Source of the DNA: an uncultured Oscillospiraceae bacterium
Lineage (GTDB): Bacteria > Bacillota > Clostridia > Oscillospirales > Oscillospiraceae
Length of the DNA stretch: 64,000 bases
Direction of reading: 5' to 3'
NCBI GenBank assembly: GCA_944385365.1
Contig: CALWWW010000002.1
Coordinates: 124,001-188,000, forward strand
A model generated the notes under the pieces. That model was not told where the DNA came from. It searched no databases and worked only from the letters and a program-made list of their open reading frames with translations. The position numbers were made by a program, and so were the translations under genes. Positions within the stretch are counted from its first letter, which is position 1; the number at the start of each line of letters is the position of its first letter. Positions 43,708 through 52,984 of the stretch are shown in pieces.

Positions 43708-44163
43708 TCAGCAGCAGGAGTCCTCAGACTCTTCCTCGTCCACCTCGAACTCCAGGGTCTCGTTGCACTTGGGGCAGGAGACGGAGCCCTGCGCAATGGT
43801 GTCCTCATCGATGGTGATGATCTCATTGCAGACGGGGCACTTCACTTCATACAGGACATCGTCATCGTAGTCGAAGTCCACATCCTCGTCGTCCTCATCC
43901 GCATCGTCGTCACAGCAGCAGCAGTCGTCATCCTCGTCCTCTTCGCCGTCCAGGTACTCCTCGATGGCGTCCAGCTCTTCCTCGATCTGGTCCAGCTCGT
44001 CAGAGACGGCCTGGGCATCAGCCTCGATATCGGAAATGGCGTAGGAAACGTCCTCCAGCATATCCACAATGGCGGACAGCAGCTTGCCCTCGCCCTTGTC
44101 GGTGTCGATCTTGAGGCCTTCCATCAGACCTCTGAGATATGCGGATTTTTCAGAAAGCGTCAT
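43708..44163 (-). CDS. Acidic zinc-ribbon protein (CD1247 N-terminal-domain type)
   Basis: This 151-residue protein has a helical N-terminus (SEKSAYLRGLMEGLKI at the start, then a coiled coil to about 70) and an extreme acidic middle with four adjacent cysteines (about 80-83). A zinc ribbon (CPVC ... CPKC, about 109-132) and an acidic Cys-Cys end follow. The pattern matches a Clostridia-wide family of unknown function. It lies 37 bases after efp and is probably co-transcribed with it. Confidence 0.85.
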   Translation of the reverse strand: MTLSEKSAYLRGLMEGLKIDTDKGEGKLLSAIVDMLEDVSYAISDIEADAQAVSDELDQIEEELDAIEEYLDGEEDEDDDCCCCDDDADEDDEDVDFDYDDDVLYEVKCPVCNEIITIDEDTIAQGSVSCPKCNETLEFEVDEEESEDSCC

Positions 44164-44200
44164 GGTAGTTTCTCCTTTCGCTTACATAGGATGATACAAA

Positions 44201-44764
44201 TCAGGCCTTGGCGCGGCTCAGATACTCACCGGTACGGGTGTCAATGGTGATCTTGTCGCCCTCGTTGATGAACAGGGGCACGCGGACTTCAGCGCCGGTC
44301 TCCACGGTGGCGGGCTTCAGGGTGTTGGTGGCAGTATTGCCAGCCAGACCGGGCTCGGTCTCAGTGACAACCAGATCGACAAAGTTGGGAGCTTCCACAC
44401 CGAACACGTTGCCCTTGTAGGACAGAACGGTGCAGGTGTCGTTTTCCTTGACAAAACGGAAGCTGTCGTCCAGCACGTTCTTGTCGATGGGGATCATGTC
44501 GAAGGTCTCCATGTCCATGAAGTAGTACAGGTCGCCGTCGGAGTAGGAGTACTCCATCTTCTTTCTCTCGACGAAAGCGGTGGGGTACTTGTCGTTGGGG
44601 TTGAAGGTGGTCTCAGTCACGCCGCCGGTGATGACGTTTCTCATCTTGACGCGGACAAAGGCAGCGCCCTTGCCGGGCTTCACGTGCTGGAATTCCACGA
44701 TCTGCATGACCTTGCCTTCCATCTCGAAGGTGACGCCGTTTCTAAAATCGCTGACAGAAATCAT
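44201..44764 (-). CDS. efp: Elongation factor P
   Basis: This 187-residue EF-P rescues ribosomes stalled on polyproline. The tip of the conserved loop, Lys32 in KPGKGAAF, is the position modified in many bacteria. Full length, with KOW-like and two OB domains. A promoter (TTGCTT-17-TATCAT) lies upstream and the acidic zinc-ribbon gene follows. Confidence 0.97.
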   Translation of the reverse strand: MISVSDFRNGVTFEMEGKVMQIVEFQHVKPGKGAAFVRVKMRNVITGGVTETTFNPNDKYPTAFVERKKMEYSYSDGDLYYFMDMETFDMIPIDKNVLDDSFRFVKENDTCTVLSYKGNVFGVEAPNFVDLVVTETEPGLAGNTATNTLKPATVETGAEVRVPLFINEGDKITIDTRTGEYLSRAKA

Positions 44765-44838
44765 ACTTTGATGTTCCTCCTAAATCTTGCTGCCACTGTT
44801 CATGGCTGTTTGAATTACAAACATACATAGCTAATGAT

Positions 44839-44867
44839 ATGATATCCCATTTTCTTTAAAAAAGCAA
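44839..44867 (-). promoter_or_regulatory. Promoter for efp
   Basis: TTGCTT (44862-44867), a 17-base spacer and TATCAT (44839-44844) on the minus strand, about 75 bases upstream of efp. Confidence 0.65.
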
Positions 44868-44902
44868 GCCCATTCCCGCCAATGGCGCAAAAAATATCCA
44901 AT

Positions 44903-45400
44903 TCAACGGCGGCGGCCCCGGGCCAGGAAGATAAAGGGCTGTTCGGCCACATTCCGCAGCTTCAGCCAGATGTTATGCAAGCGAATGGGCGTGACGAGGA
45001 TAGAGGTCAGACCGCCGCAGTTGGCGCCCAGCACGTCGGTAAAAATCTGATCGCCCACCAGCGCTGTCGTTTTGGGGTCCAGGCGGTAACGGGTCAGCGC
45101 CTCCCGGATGCCTTTCTGGAACGGTTTTCTGGAGTGGGTCACACAGTGAAGCCCGTGGGCATTGCAGAAGCGCACCACCCGCTGATTGCGGCTGTTGGAT
45201 ACGACACACAGGAAAATCTCCGATTCCTGCATGGCCGTGAGCCAACGGTCCATGGCCTCGGTGGGCACGTCGGTGGTATACGGTACAATGGTGTTGTCAA
45301 AATCCATAAACAGCGACCGGATGCCGTACTCCCCCAGGAGTTCCGGCGTCAGGTCAGTCAGATGGTCCACGATCAATCGCGGCAAAAGAGATGCAGGCAT
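44903..45400 (-). CDS. yqeG: YqeG family HAD IIIA-type phosphatase
   Basis: This 165-residue haloacid-dehalogenase phosphatase has the nucleophile Asp33 and Asp35 in FMDFDNTI, the motif II Ser (VVSNS) and a GDQIFTDVLG motif III/IV. YqeG/YrbI-like enzymes act on small phosphorylated compounds, and the substrate is unknown. It precedes efp, and about 197 bases of apparently non-coding DNA with a GC hairpin lie upstream. Confidence 0.93.
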   Translation of the reverse strand: MPASLLPRLIVDHLTDLTPELLGEYGIRSLFMDFDNTIVPYTTDVPTEAMDRWLTAMQESEIFLCVVSNSRNQRVVRFCNAHGLHCVTHSRKPFQKGIREALTRYRLDPKTTALVGDQIFTDVLGANCGGLTSILVTPIRLHNIWLKLRNVAEQPFIFLARGRRR

Positions 45401-45498
45401 ACTTCAACCAACTTTTTCATAAGAGTAGAGTGCCGAATACCGACACGGATCAGGAGACGCACACCAATCCAGTACCGCCGGAGTGGTGTACCGCTCTG

Positions 45499-45528
45499 TT
45501 TTTCGGCTGCCCCGTCAGGGGCGAAAAA
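45499..45528. other. Short hairpin in the yqeG upstream gap
   Basis: GCCCC-GTCA-GGGGC (45509-45522) sits between T and A runs (TTTTTCG and CGAAAAA) that can extend the stem with a bulge. It is not a normal terminator in either direction. The rest of 45401-45597 shows nothing I can name. Confidence 0.3.
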
Positions 45529-45597
45529 AACGGCTGAAAAATCAAAGTATCATCGCCGTTATGCGGTTATTATACCATGGCATAGGAGGTTTGTAAA

Positions 45598-46374
45598 TTG
45601 TCCATCCCCATCTACCTGGCATTTTCTCCCGAGGAAGCGGCGGAGGCCGCAGCGGCCTCCGCCCATCTGGCCTGCATGGGCTATCAGCTGGCCCCGGACA
45701 CCCCGGCCCTGCTGGCCCCCAGCGACGCGCCGGAGTTTCCCTGCATGCTGCTGCTCCAGGACAGCACCCAACCGGCCTACGAGCCCACGCCGGAACTGGT
45801 ACAGATGATTGTTCAATACGCCGCCGCCCGCCACACCGGGCTCCTCTGTGACGTCTCCGGCAAGCCCACAGAATTCTGGCTGCAAATGGTAACCCAGCTG
45901 GACCGCGCCGCCGAAGAGGCAAAACTGTCCATGTGGACTACCATTGCCTGTGCCGACGCGGCGCCCCACAGCGCCGTCCTGGTGCCATCCCCCTGTGTGA
46001 GCGGCCGGTATGGAGACCATCTGGCTCAGGCAGCCGCCCGCTGGCCGGGCCGCTGTGTGCTGGAGCTGCGGCCCCTGCGCTGCCGGATGCCGCTCCCCTG
46101 TCCCGTTGGCAGTGAAATCCTCCTGTCTCCCCAGGACCTGCAAGCGTTTCTCCATCGGGACCCCGGCGGCATCTATCCCTGGGAGCCCCTGCGCTGCATG
46201 TACAAACTGGTATGGGAGGACAGCGGTCCATCCCTGCTGCTGTTCGATACATCGGAGACCATGGCCGAAAAAGTACAGGACGCGGAAGCGGCCGGATTTG
46301 CTGCCGCCGTGGGCCTGCTGCAAGAGGCGGCGCTGTTTCCCATGGCACCCGCCCCCACGCCTGCCCAGACATAG
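45598..46374 (+). CDS. Hypothetical protein, Ala/Cys-rich
   Basis: This 258-residue protein appears to start at TTG (45598), eight bases after AGGAGG (45584-45589). It is soluble, rich in Ala, Leu and Pro with scattered cysteines, and has no signal peptide. The pattern of beta strands and helices (AFSPEEAAEAAAASAHLACMGY start, HTGLLCDVSGKPTE, CVLELRPLRCR) could be an alpha/beta barrel, but I do not recognise the family. It converges on rpsU. Confidence 0.78.
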   Translation: MSIPIYLAFSPEEAAEAAAASAHLACMGYQLAPDTPALLAPSDAPEFPCMLLLQDSTQPAYEPTPELVQMIVQYAAARHTGLLCDVSGKPTEFWLQMVTQLDRAAEEAKLSMWTTIACADAAPHSAVLVPSPCVSGRYGDHLAQAAARWPGRCVLELRPLRCRMPLPCPVGSEILLSPQDLQAFLHRDPGGIYPWEPLRCMYKLVWEDSGPSLLLFDTSETMAEKVQDAEAAGFAAAVGLLQEAALFPMAPAPTPAQT

Positions 46375-46375
46375 G

Positions 46376-46405
46376 AAAAGCGCCCTGCCGCTTGGCAGGG
46401 CGCTT
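46376..46405 (-). terminator. Intrinsic terminator after rpsU
   Basis: A twelve-base-pair stem (AAGCGCCCTGCC/GGCAGGGCGCTT) with a four-base loop is followed by T residues on the minus strand. It may also slow plus-strand reading from 45598-46374. Confidence 0.82.
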
Positions 46406-46428
46406 GGCCTACTGTATCACAGAGGGGA

Positions 46429-46611
46429 TCAATAGAACTTTCTCTTGTTCTTCCGAGCAGCTTCAGACTTCTGCTTACGCTTCAGGCTGGGGCTCACGTA
46501 ATGCTCTCTCTTCTTGACCTCAGCGATAACGCCGGCCTTGGCGCAGCTTCTCTTGAACCGCTTCAGAGCACTCTCCAGAGATTCATTCTCTTTGACGTGA
46601 ATTTCAGACAT
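46429..46611 (-). CDS. rpsU: 30S ribosomal protein S21
   Basis: This 60-residue basic protein has the S21 pattern ([25 protein letters not shown], then a Lys/Arg-rich end). S21 lies near the anti-Shine-Dalgarno end of 16S rRNA. The start at 46611 is preceded by GGGAGGGAA. A perfect consensus promoter drives it, separate from leuS. Confidence 0.97.
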   Translation of the reverse strand: MSEIHVKENESLESALKRFKRSCAKAGVIAEVKKREHYVSPSLKRKQKSEAARKNKRKFY

Positions 46612-46680
46612 TGATTTCCCTCCCTCCGACGCGTCCGGTTCAATCCAGGACACTTTCAGGGCCATATCCATGGCTTGAAT

Positions 46681-46709
46681 ATTATACGCAAAATCACCTA
46701 TAATGTCAA
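46681..46709 (-). promoter_or_regulatory. Perfect-consensus promoter for rpsU
   Basis: TTGACA (46704-46709), a 17-base spacer and TATAAT (46681-46686) on the minus strand. Both hexamers match the sigma-A consensus exactly. Confidence 0.92.
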
Positions 46710-46724
46710 GCACTTTTTCTGAAT

Positions 46725-49157
46725 TTATTTGATGATGACGTTGACCAGCTTGTTCTTGACCACGATGGTCTTGACAATCTTACCGCCCAGCTTTTCCAGC
46801 TGCCGCTGGACCACATCGGTGGCGTGGGCCTGGGCAATGACCGCGTCGTTGTCCAGATCGGTGGCCGCCTGCATGGTGCCGCGGAGCTTGCCGTTGATCT
46901 GGATGGCCATCTCCACCGTGGCGTCCACGGTCTTGCTCTCATCGTACTGGGGCCAATCGGCCTGGCAAGCCATTTTGCCGGTCTCCGCCGCAAAGCCCTT
47001 CATCTCCCACAGCTCCTCCACCATATGGGGTGCAAAGGGGCTCAGGAGCAGCAACAGTGCGCGAATGTCGCCCTTGGAGCAGCCGTTGGCCGAGAAGGTA
47101 TTGACCAGGGTCATCATGGCGGCAATGGCCGTGTTCATCTTCAGATCATCGATATCGGCGGTGACCTTCTTAATGGTCTTATGGATGGCGGACTCATTGG
47201 CCGGCGTGATAGCCTCGCTGTCGGAGCAGCTCTCCGCCAGATTCCAGACGCGGTCCAGGAACCGCTTGGAGCCCTTAACCGCCTCGTTGGACCAGGCGGC
47301 AGCCTTCTCAAAGTCGCCGATGAACATGATATAGGTGCGCATGGTATCGGCGCCGTACTGCTCCACCACGTCGTTGGGGTTGACCACATTGCCGCGGGAC
47401 TTGGACATCTTTTCGCCGCCCTCGCCCAGAATCATACCATGGCTGGTACGCTTCTTGTACGGCTCCTTGGTGGGCACCACGCCGATATCGTAGAGGAACT
47501 TATGCCAGAACCGGCTGTACAGCAGGTGCAGCGTCGTATGCTCCATGCCGCCGTTGTACCAGTCCACGGGAGACCAGTATTCCAGCGCTTCCTTGGAAGC
47601 CAGCGCCTTGTCGTTGTGGGGGTCCATATACCGCAGGAAGTACCAGCTGGAGCCGGCCCACTGGGGCATGGTGTCGGTTTCCCGCTTGGCCGGACCGCCG
47701 CAGCAAGGGCAGGTGGTATTAACCCAATCGGTCATCTTGGACAGAGGTGATTCACCGTCGTCGGTGGGCTCATAGCTCTCCACGTCCGGCAGCAGCAGGG
47801 GCAGCTGGTCCTCGCTCAGGGGCTGCCAGCCGCACTTCTCGCAGTAGACCATGGGGATGGGTTCGCCCCAATACCGCTGACGGGAGAACACCCAGTCGCG
47901 GAGCTTATAGTTGACCTTGGCCTCGCCGATGCCCTTCTCCTCCAGCCACTTGGTGATGACGGGAATGGCGTCCTTGACGGTCAGGCCGTTGAGGAACTCG
48001 GAATTGACCAGAATGCCGGTCTCGTCCTTGGCGGTAAAGGCCGCCTTCTGGACATCCTCGCCGCCGGAAACCACCTCGATGATCTCACAGCCGAACTTCT
48101 TGGCAAACTCCCAGTCACGGTCATCATGGGCAGGCACGGCCATGATGGCACCAGTACCATAGGTGGCCAGAACGTAATCGGAAATAAAAATGGGGATCTC
48201 CTTGCCGTTGACAGGGTTGATACCCTTGACGCCGTCCAGACAGACGCCGGTTTTTTCCTTGTTCAGTTCGGTCCGCTCCAGGTCGGACTTGGAAGCGGCG
48301 GCAGCCTGATACGCCTTGACATCGTCGGCATTGTGCAGCTTGCCGCTCTCCAGCCAGCGCTTCACCAGCTCATGTTCGGGAGAAAGCACCATATAGGTGG
48401 CGCCGAACAGGGTGTCGGGCCGGGTGGTGAACACCACAATCTCGTCGCCGGTGGTGGCCTTGAAGGTCACCTCTGCGCCGGTGGAACGGCCAATCCAGTT
48501 CTTCTGCTGGGTCTTGACCCGCTCGATAAAGTCCAGATCGTCCAGATCGTCAATGAGCCGCTGGGCATACTTGGTGATACGGAGCATCCACTGGCTCTTC
48601 TCCTTGCGGACCACGGGCGCGCCGCAGCGCTCGCAGACGCCGTCCACCACTTCCTCATTGGCCAGGACGCACTTGCAGGAAGTACACCAGTTGACGGGCA
48701 TGGTGGTCTTATAGGCCAGGCCGTGCTTCCACAGCTGCAGGAAAATCCACTGGGTCCACTTGTAGTAGCTGGGGTCGGTGGTGTTGATCTCCCGGTCCCA
48801 GTCGAAGGAATAGCCCAGCATTTGCAGCTGGCTGCGGAAGTTCAGAATGTTGTCGTGGGTCACCTTGGCCGGGTGGATGTGGTTCTTAATGGCGTAGTTC
48901 TCCGTGGGCAGACCGAACGCGTCGTAGCCCATGGGGAACAGGACATTATAGCCCTCCATGCGCTTCTTGCGGGCCACCACATCCATGGCCGTATACGGTC
49001 TGGCATGGCCCACATGGAGGCCCTGGCCGGAGGGATACGGGAACTCGATGAGGGCGTAGAACTTGGGTTTGTCGCCGCCGGTCACCGCCGCAAAGGGCTT
49101 GGTCTCCATCCACTTGGCCTGCCACTTCTTCTCAATGGCTGTAAAATCGTACTTCAT
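46725..49157 (-). CDS. leuS: Leucine-tRNA ligase
   Basis: This 810-residue class I synthetase has HVGH at 48-51, an internal CP1 editing domain, a zinc-type Cys cluster and KMSKS in the C-terminal half. Length is normal. No T-box is visible upstream, unlike pheS and tyrS. It follows rsfS by 19 bases, and rpsU lies downstream. Confidence 0.97.
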   Translation of the reverse strand: MKYDFTAIEKKWQAKWMETKPFAAVTGGDKPKFYALIEFPYPSGQGLHVGHARPYTAMDVVARKKRMEGYNVLFPMGYDAFGLPTENYAIKNHIHPAKVTHDNILNFRSQLQMLGYSFDWDREINTTDPSYYKWTQWIFLQLWKHGLAYKTTMPVNWCTSCKCVLANEEVVDGVCERCGAPVVRKEKSQWMLRITKYAQRLIDDLDDLDFIERVKTQQKNWIGRSTGAEVTFKATTGDEIVVFTTRPDTLFGATYMVLSPEHELVKRWLESGKLHNADDVKAYQAAAASKSDLERTELNKEKTGVCLDGVKGINPVNGKEIPIFISDYVLATYGTGAIMAVPAHDDRDWEFAKKFGCEIIEVVSGGEDVQKAAFTAKDETGILVNSEFLNGLTVKDAIPVITKWLEEKGIGEAKVNYKLRDWVFSRQRYWGEPIPMVYCEKCGWQPLSEDQLPLLLPDVESYEPTDDGESPLSKMTDWVNTTCPCCGGPAKRETDTMPQWAGSSWYFLRYMDPHNDKALASKEALEYWSPVDWYNGGMEHTTLHLLYSRFWHKFLYDIGVVPTKEPYKKRTSHGMILGEGGEKMSKSRGNVVNPNDVVEQYGADTMRTYIMFIGDFEKAAAWSNEAVKGSKRFLDRVWNLAESCSDSEAITPANESAIHKTIKKVTADIDDLKMNTAIAAMMTLVNTFSANGCSKGDIRALLLLLSPFAPHMVEELWEMKGFAAETGKMACQADWPQYDESKTVDATVEMAIQINGKLRGTMQAATDLDNDAVIAQAHATDVVQRQLEKLGGKIVKTIVVKNKLVNVIIK

Positions 49158-49176
49158 GGTCTCTCTTCTTCCTTAC

Positions 49177-49542
49177 TTATTCCGTAATCACGCCGTCCAG
49201 CGGAACCGGCGTTGCGTCGTTCCACAGCCGTTCCAGATCGTAAAACTTCCGGGTCTCGTCGGTGAACACATGGACCACCAGACAGCCGAAATCCAGCAGC
49301 ACCCAGGTGCCGCTGCGGTGGCCTTCCCGGCGGAGAACCGGCTCACCCAGCTTGTCCAAAGACTCCTCCACAGCGTCGCAGAGGGTCTTGACATGGGTAT
49401 TGGAGCTGCCGGTGCAGATCAAAAAGTGATCGGCCAGGGTGGAGACATCCGTAATGGCCAGCAGTCGGATATCAATGCCTTTCTTATCATCCAATGCCTT
49501 GGCGGCCGCCAGAGCGACCTCTTTCGGTGTTAACAATTCCAT
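49177..49542 (-). CDS. rsfS: Ribosomal silencing factor RsfS
   Basis: This 121-residue protein matches RsfS/Iojap (TPKEVALAAAKALDDKKGIDIRLLAI, THVKTLCDAVEE, RREGHRSGTWVLLDFGCLVVHVF). It binds L14 and blocks subunit joining when nutrients are low. I use the ATG at 49542, since a second one lies three bases earlier. It follows the LCP gene by 43 bases. Confidence 0.95.
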   Translation of the reverse strand: MELLTPKEVALAAAKALDDKKGIDIRLLAITDVSTLADHFLICTGSSNTHVKTLCDAVEESLDKLGEPVLRREGHRSGTWVLLDFGCLVVHVFTDETRKFYDLERLWNDATPVPLDGVITE

Positions 49543-49585
49543 CATCCTTCCGATGTTTTTATCTTGCGTTTCTATCTTCCCTGTC

Positions 49586-51289
49586 TCAGGGCGCCTTCTC
49601 CAGAACGTCGACGCTGGAAGAACCGCCGCCGGGTTCGGTGGGCTCCACCGGGTCCTGTGTGGCGGTGGACGTATTGCCGTTATCCGGCGGTGTTGTTGTC
49701 TCGCCACCCTCCGGCGGTGTCGTCGTCCCGCCGTTATCCGGCGGCGTTGTCGTCTCGCCGCCCTCCGACGGTGTTGTCGTCTCGCCATTATCCGGCGGCG
49801 TTGTCTCGCCGCCCTCCGGCGGTGTCGTCGTCTCGCCACCCTCTGACGGTGTTGTCGTCTCGCCACCCTCCGGCGGTGTCAGGGTACCGGAACCATTCGT
49901 ACCAGTATCCCCTGTACCCTGGCCGGTGGTCCCCTGGTCGGGTGTCTCAGTCTCTGCTCCTGTGGAGCTGCTGGAGCCTGTGGAACTGCTGCCGGAAGAA
50001 CTACTGCCTGAGCCGCTGGAGGAACTGCTGCCGGAGCTGCTGGAAGAGCTGCCGCCGGAATAGGAACCGCCGCCGGAAGAATTGCCGCTGGTGCGGATAT
50101 GCAGACTACTCAGGGAAATATCCGCATCATAGGGATTGAAGTATTCATTGACAATCTCCAGCACCTGACTGGGATACAAGGAATAGTAGGAGCCGCCGTT
50201 GATATACACGCCGGCACCGGGCAGCGTGAACGTCTCCATTTTGGACATATCACACTTCAACGCCTCCTGGGCAAAATACAGCATATTGCCCAGGGTCAGG
50301 TCTGTCTTCACATGTTCAATGGCGGATTCAATGATAGGCTGAATATTGGCCAATGTCTTCAGTGAGAACAGCTGCTCTGCTGCCGCTTTCACAAAGTCCC
50401 GTTGTACCTCCGTCCGGCGGATATCACCGGCGGCATAGCCGGAACGGTAACGAACCACGCCGATGGCCTGATCGCCGGTCAGCGTCTGTTCACCGGGATA
50501 GAGATCGATATAGAGATTCTGGGACGGGTCGGAATAGTACATTCTCTGGGGTACATCGAAAGTAACGCCGCCCATGAGATCGATGACCTCCACAAAGGCT
50601 TCCAGGTTCACTTCCACGTAGCCGTCCACCTCGAAGCCCAGCATGGAGGCCAGCATCTGGCGCAATGCTTCAATGCCATCTTCCCCACCGCCGGCGCCGC
50701 CGTAGACGGAGTTGATCTTGGGAACGGAATAGTTGCCGTAAACCAGCGTATCACGGGGCACGCTCATCAGCGCCACCGTATGCTCCACGGTGTCCATATG
50801 GGCGATCATAATGGTATCGGTCAAAAAACTGCCCTTATCGGTGCCCACCACCAGAATGTTATAGACGCCGTCCACCAGACTGCCCGGTGCTTCAAATTGG
50901 GCTTCCACCTCTTCCCCATCGTCATTGACATAGGTAAAGGCCGGTTTTTTCTGGTCCTTATCCTTGGAAAGGCTGGCAGCCTGGTTGGTGCCAGGCCGCT
51001 CCGGCGGCTTGATAACCGCTTTGGCCACGCCGAAAATCACGGCTGCCAGCACTACCACCGCCACACCCAGCAGAATCAATCCCCGCTGGGTGCCGTTGAG
51101 CCGGTGCTGCTTGCCGGAAGTACCCTGTGCAGCCGGTTTCTGCTGCGCCTTGGGCGCAGTATTCTGGGCGGCTGCCGTCTTCTGGGGAGCGGCCGTCTTC
51201 TGTTGCGCCTTGGACGGCGACGGGCTGCTCTTGCCGGTCCGTTGGCCGCCGGTCTGTTTGGTTGTGTGTTTTCCTCCGAAAAGCTTCAT
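49586..51289 (-). CDS. LytR-CpsA-Psr (LCP) family protein with a long repeat tail
   Basis: This 567-residue protein has a Lys/Ala/Gln-rich cytoplasmic head (1-68), one membrane helix (about 70-90) and an LCP domain (about 140-395, with DTIMIAHMDT and VPRDT). The tail is Ser/Gly-rich (about 400-445) and then Thr/Pro/Glu repeats. LCP enzymes transfer anionic wall polymers from lipid carriers to peptidoglycan. The repeat tail probably spans the wall. ATGA overlap with nadD-yqeK. Confidence 0.93.
   Translation of the reverse strand: MKLFGGKHTTKQTGGQRTGKSSPSPSKAQQKTAAPQKTAAAQNTAPKAQQKPAAQGTSGKQHRLNGTQRGLILLGVAVVVLAAVIFGVAKAVIKPPERPGTNQAASLSKDKDQKKPAFTYVNDDGEEVEAQFEAPGSLVDGVYNILVVGTDKGSFLTDTIMIAHMDTVEHTVALMSVPRDTLVYGNYSVPKINSVYGGAGGGEDGIEALRQMLASMLGFEVDGYVEVNLEAFVEVIDLMGGVTFDVPQRMYYSDPSQNLYIDLYPGEQTLTGDQAIGVVRYRSGYAAGDIRRTEVQRDFVKAAAEQLFSLKTLANIQPIIESAIEHVKTDLTLGNMLYFAQEALKCDMSKMETFTLPGAGVYINGGSYYSLYPSQVLEIVNEYFNPYDADISLSSLHIRTSGNSSGGGSYSGGSSSSSSGSSSSSGSGSSSSGSSSTGSSSSTGAETETPDQGTTGQGTGDTGTNGSGTLTPPEGGETTTPSEGGETTTPPEGGETTPPDNGETTTPSEGGETTTPPDNGGTTTPPEGGETTTPPDNGNTSTATQDPVEPTEPGGGSSSVDVLEKAP
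49672..49884. repeat. 27-base coding repeats in the LCP tail
   Basis: About eight tandem units of nine residues (GETTTPPEG, GETTTPSEG and GTTTPPDNG variants, one unit shorter by one residue). The units differ by substitutions, which favours an older array over very recent slippage. Confidence 0.85.
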
Positions 51290-52485
51290 TCTTTTGTCCT
51301 TTCGCTCTGTAAATAGTCCCGCGCCTCGACCGTATAACGGTCCAGGGCTTTGCCTTCACTTTCCAGCAGCGCGATGGACATCTCGAACCCACACAGCAGC
51401 GCCGCGTCCAGGTCCCGCTCCGTCAATTCCCGGAGGGTCTCCACGCCGTCGAAGCTCCGCTGGGGTTCCATGTAGTCCGAAATGTAGAGGATTTTCTCCA
51501 TCAGGGTCATATCCGCCTTGCCGGTGGTGTGCCAGTAAATGGCGTCGTACACCTCGTCGCACTCGCCGAAAATGTGCCGGGCCACCGCAGCGCCGGTCCT
51601 GGAATGGAGCAATTTATAGTTTTCGCGCTCAAATGCGTTAGTCATAATACCATATTTTTCACACAATAGCAACTGTGCTCTTTTGCCAAGGGCCTTGGTC
51701 ACATCGTGCAGAATGCCGCAGCGGGCCGCAATGGCCTCGTCGGCGCCCCAGCGCCGGGCCAGCCGGGCCGCCGTCTCACAGCAGCCGATCACATGGGGAA
51801 CCCGCTTGGGGTCATGGAGCGACAGACTGATTTTCCGCAGCTGCTCAAAGGGAAGATTCTTCCAGTTTTCCGCCGTTCCATAGAGCCCCTTCTGCCGGAT
51901 ATACTCCAGCAGCCGCGGCGCCAGATAGGTGTCGGCGCACTGGAAGTGCAGCATTCGCCGCGTTTCCGTGGAGGACATGTCCTCCACCTGATTGTCCAGT
52001 ACCACCACTTCGGCATCGAACTGCTTGCGGAGTTTCTCAGCCTGCTCCTGGATTTTGGCCGTCAGAGCCGGGTCCGCCGTTTCCCGATGGACCACGGCCA
52101 GCACCGCGTGACGGCAGATTTTCTCCGGCTTGTGCCAGTTGTCAAAGGACAAAAACATGTCGGTGCCCATGAGCAAATACAGCTTGTCGTCGGGATATCG
52201 CTTGTGCAGTGCATGCACCGTATCCGATGTATAGCTGGGTCCGTCCCGCCGCAATTCCTGGTCGTCGATGACCACCCGTTCCATCCCCTCTGTTGCCAGA
52301 CGCAGCATTTCCAGCCGTGTCTCGGCGTCGGGCGAGCCGGACTCCAGTTTCTTGTGGGGCGGCGCCAGGGCCGGGATCAGGATCAGCCGATCCAGGTCCA
52401 GCGTCCGCACCATTTCCCGCATGGCCAGTGTATGGCCCACATGGGGCGGATTAAAGCTGCCGCCATATATTCCGATTCTTCCCAT
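51286..52485 (-). CDS. nadD: NadD-YqeK fusion: nicotinate-nucleotide adenylyltransferase plus HD phosphohydrolase
   Basis: This 399-residue protein joins two normally separate adjacent genes. Residues 1 to about 200 are NadD (GGSFNPPHVGH at 8-18, SSTETR near 190), which makes NaAD. Residues about 215-399 are a YqeK-type HD domain (HVIGCC ... LHDVTKA), a family that includes Ap4A hydrolases. The start is the ATG at 52485. It overlaps the LCP gene by ATGA. Confidence 0.93.
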   Translation of the reverse strand: MGRIGIYGGSFNPPHVGHTLAMREMVRTLDLDRLILIPALAPPHKKLESGSPDAETRLEMLRLATEGMERVVIDDQELRRDGPSYTSDTVHALHKRYPDDKLYLLMGTDMFLSFDNWHKPEKICRHAVLAVVHRETADPALTAKIQEQAEKLRKQFDAEVVVLDNQVEDMSSTETRRMLHFQCADTYLAPRLLEYIRQKGLYGTAENWKNLPFEQLRKISLSLHDPKRVPHVIGCCETAARLARRWGADEAIAARCGILHDVTKALGKRAQLLLCEKYGIMTNAFERENYKLLHSRTGAAVARHIFGECDEVYDAIYWHTTGKADMTLMEKILYISDYMEPQRSFDGVETLRELTERDLDAALLCGFEMSIALLESEGKALDRYTVEARDYLQSERTKE

Positions 52486-52534
52486 ACCACACGCCCCCAA
52501 TTCTTAAAATTTCGTACCGCCTCCGGCGGTTTCC

Positions 52535-52984
52535 TTATTTTCTGCGTTCCTTGGCCGCGGCAATGGCGGCCTCCTTGAAATAGGCGTTGCGCTTCTCCCG
52601 CTCTTCCCGGGCCTTCTTGCGGCGGGCCTGGACGCCGGCCCGGACAGGGTTGACCTTCTTAGCCGCCTTGGCTTTGGCTTTCTCCTTGGCCCGTTCCGCC
52701 TGCCGCTGGGCCTCCAGCTTCTTGGAAAACCGGTAGATGACAAATTTGGAGCCCACGCACTGGATACCGTCGGCGCCGGTGGCCTCACAGATGGCGTCGG
52801 ACACCTCCCGAGCACTCATCATGGCCGTCTCCAAAACCCGGCCTTTGATCAGTTCCCGGGCATCCAGCAGCGTTTCGGCCTGGGCAATGACGTTTTCCGT
52901 CACGCCGCCTTTGCCCACCATCAAAACCGTGTCCAGCGTATTGGCCTTGGAGCGCAGCTCCGCCCGTTCCTTACTTGTCAGCAT
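52535..52984 (-). CDS. yhbY: YhbY/CRS1 RNA-binding protein with a basic tail
   Basis: This 149-residue protein has the CRM/YhbY domain in the first 90 residues (KERAELRSKANTL, VGKGGVTENV, IKGRVLET) and then about 55 residues rich in Lys, Arg and Ala. YhbY binds pre-50S particles. Usual length is near 95-100, so the tail is an addition. It overlaps rdgB by 14 bases. Confidence 0.92.
   Translation of the reverse strand: MLTSKERAELRSKANTLDTVLMVGKGGVTENVIAQAETLLDARELIKGRVLETAMMSAREVSDAICEATGADGIQCVGSKFVIYRFSKKLEAQRQAERAKEKAKAKAAKKVNPVRAGVQARRKKAREEREKRNAYFKEAAIAAAKERRK

Noticed and set aside
49672-49884. Regular repeats that could suggest a CRISPR array
   Set aside because: The repeats are in frame, encode Thr/Pro/Glu units with no unique spacers, and lie within the LCP gene.
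52516-52530. Terminator between yhbY and nadD
   Set aside because: The short GC hairpin has no T run on the minus strand and lies inside a tight gene cluster.
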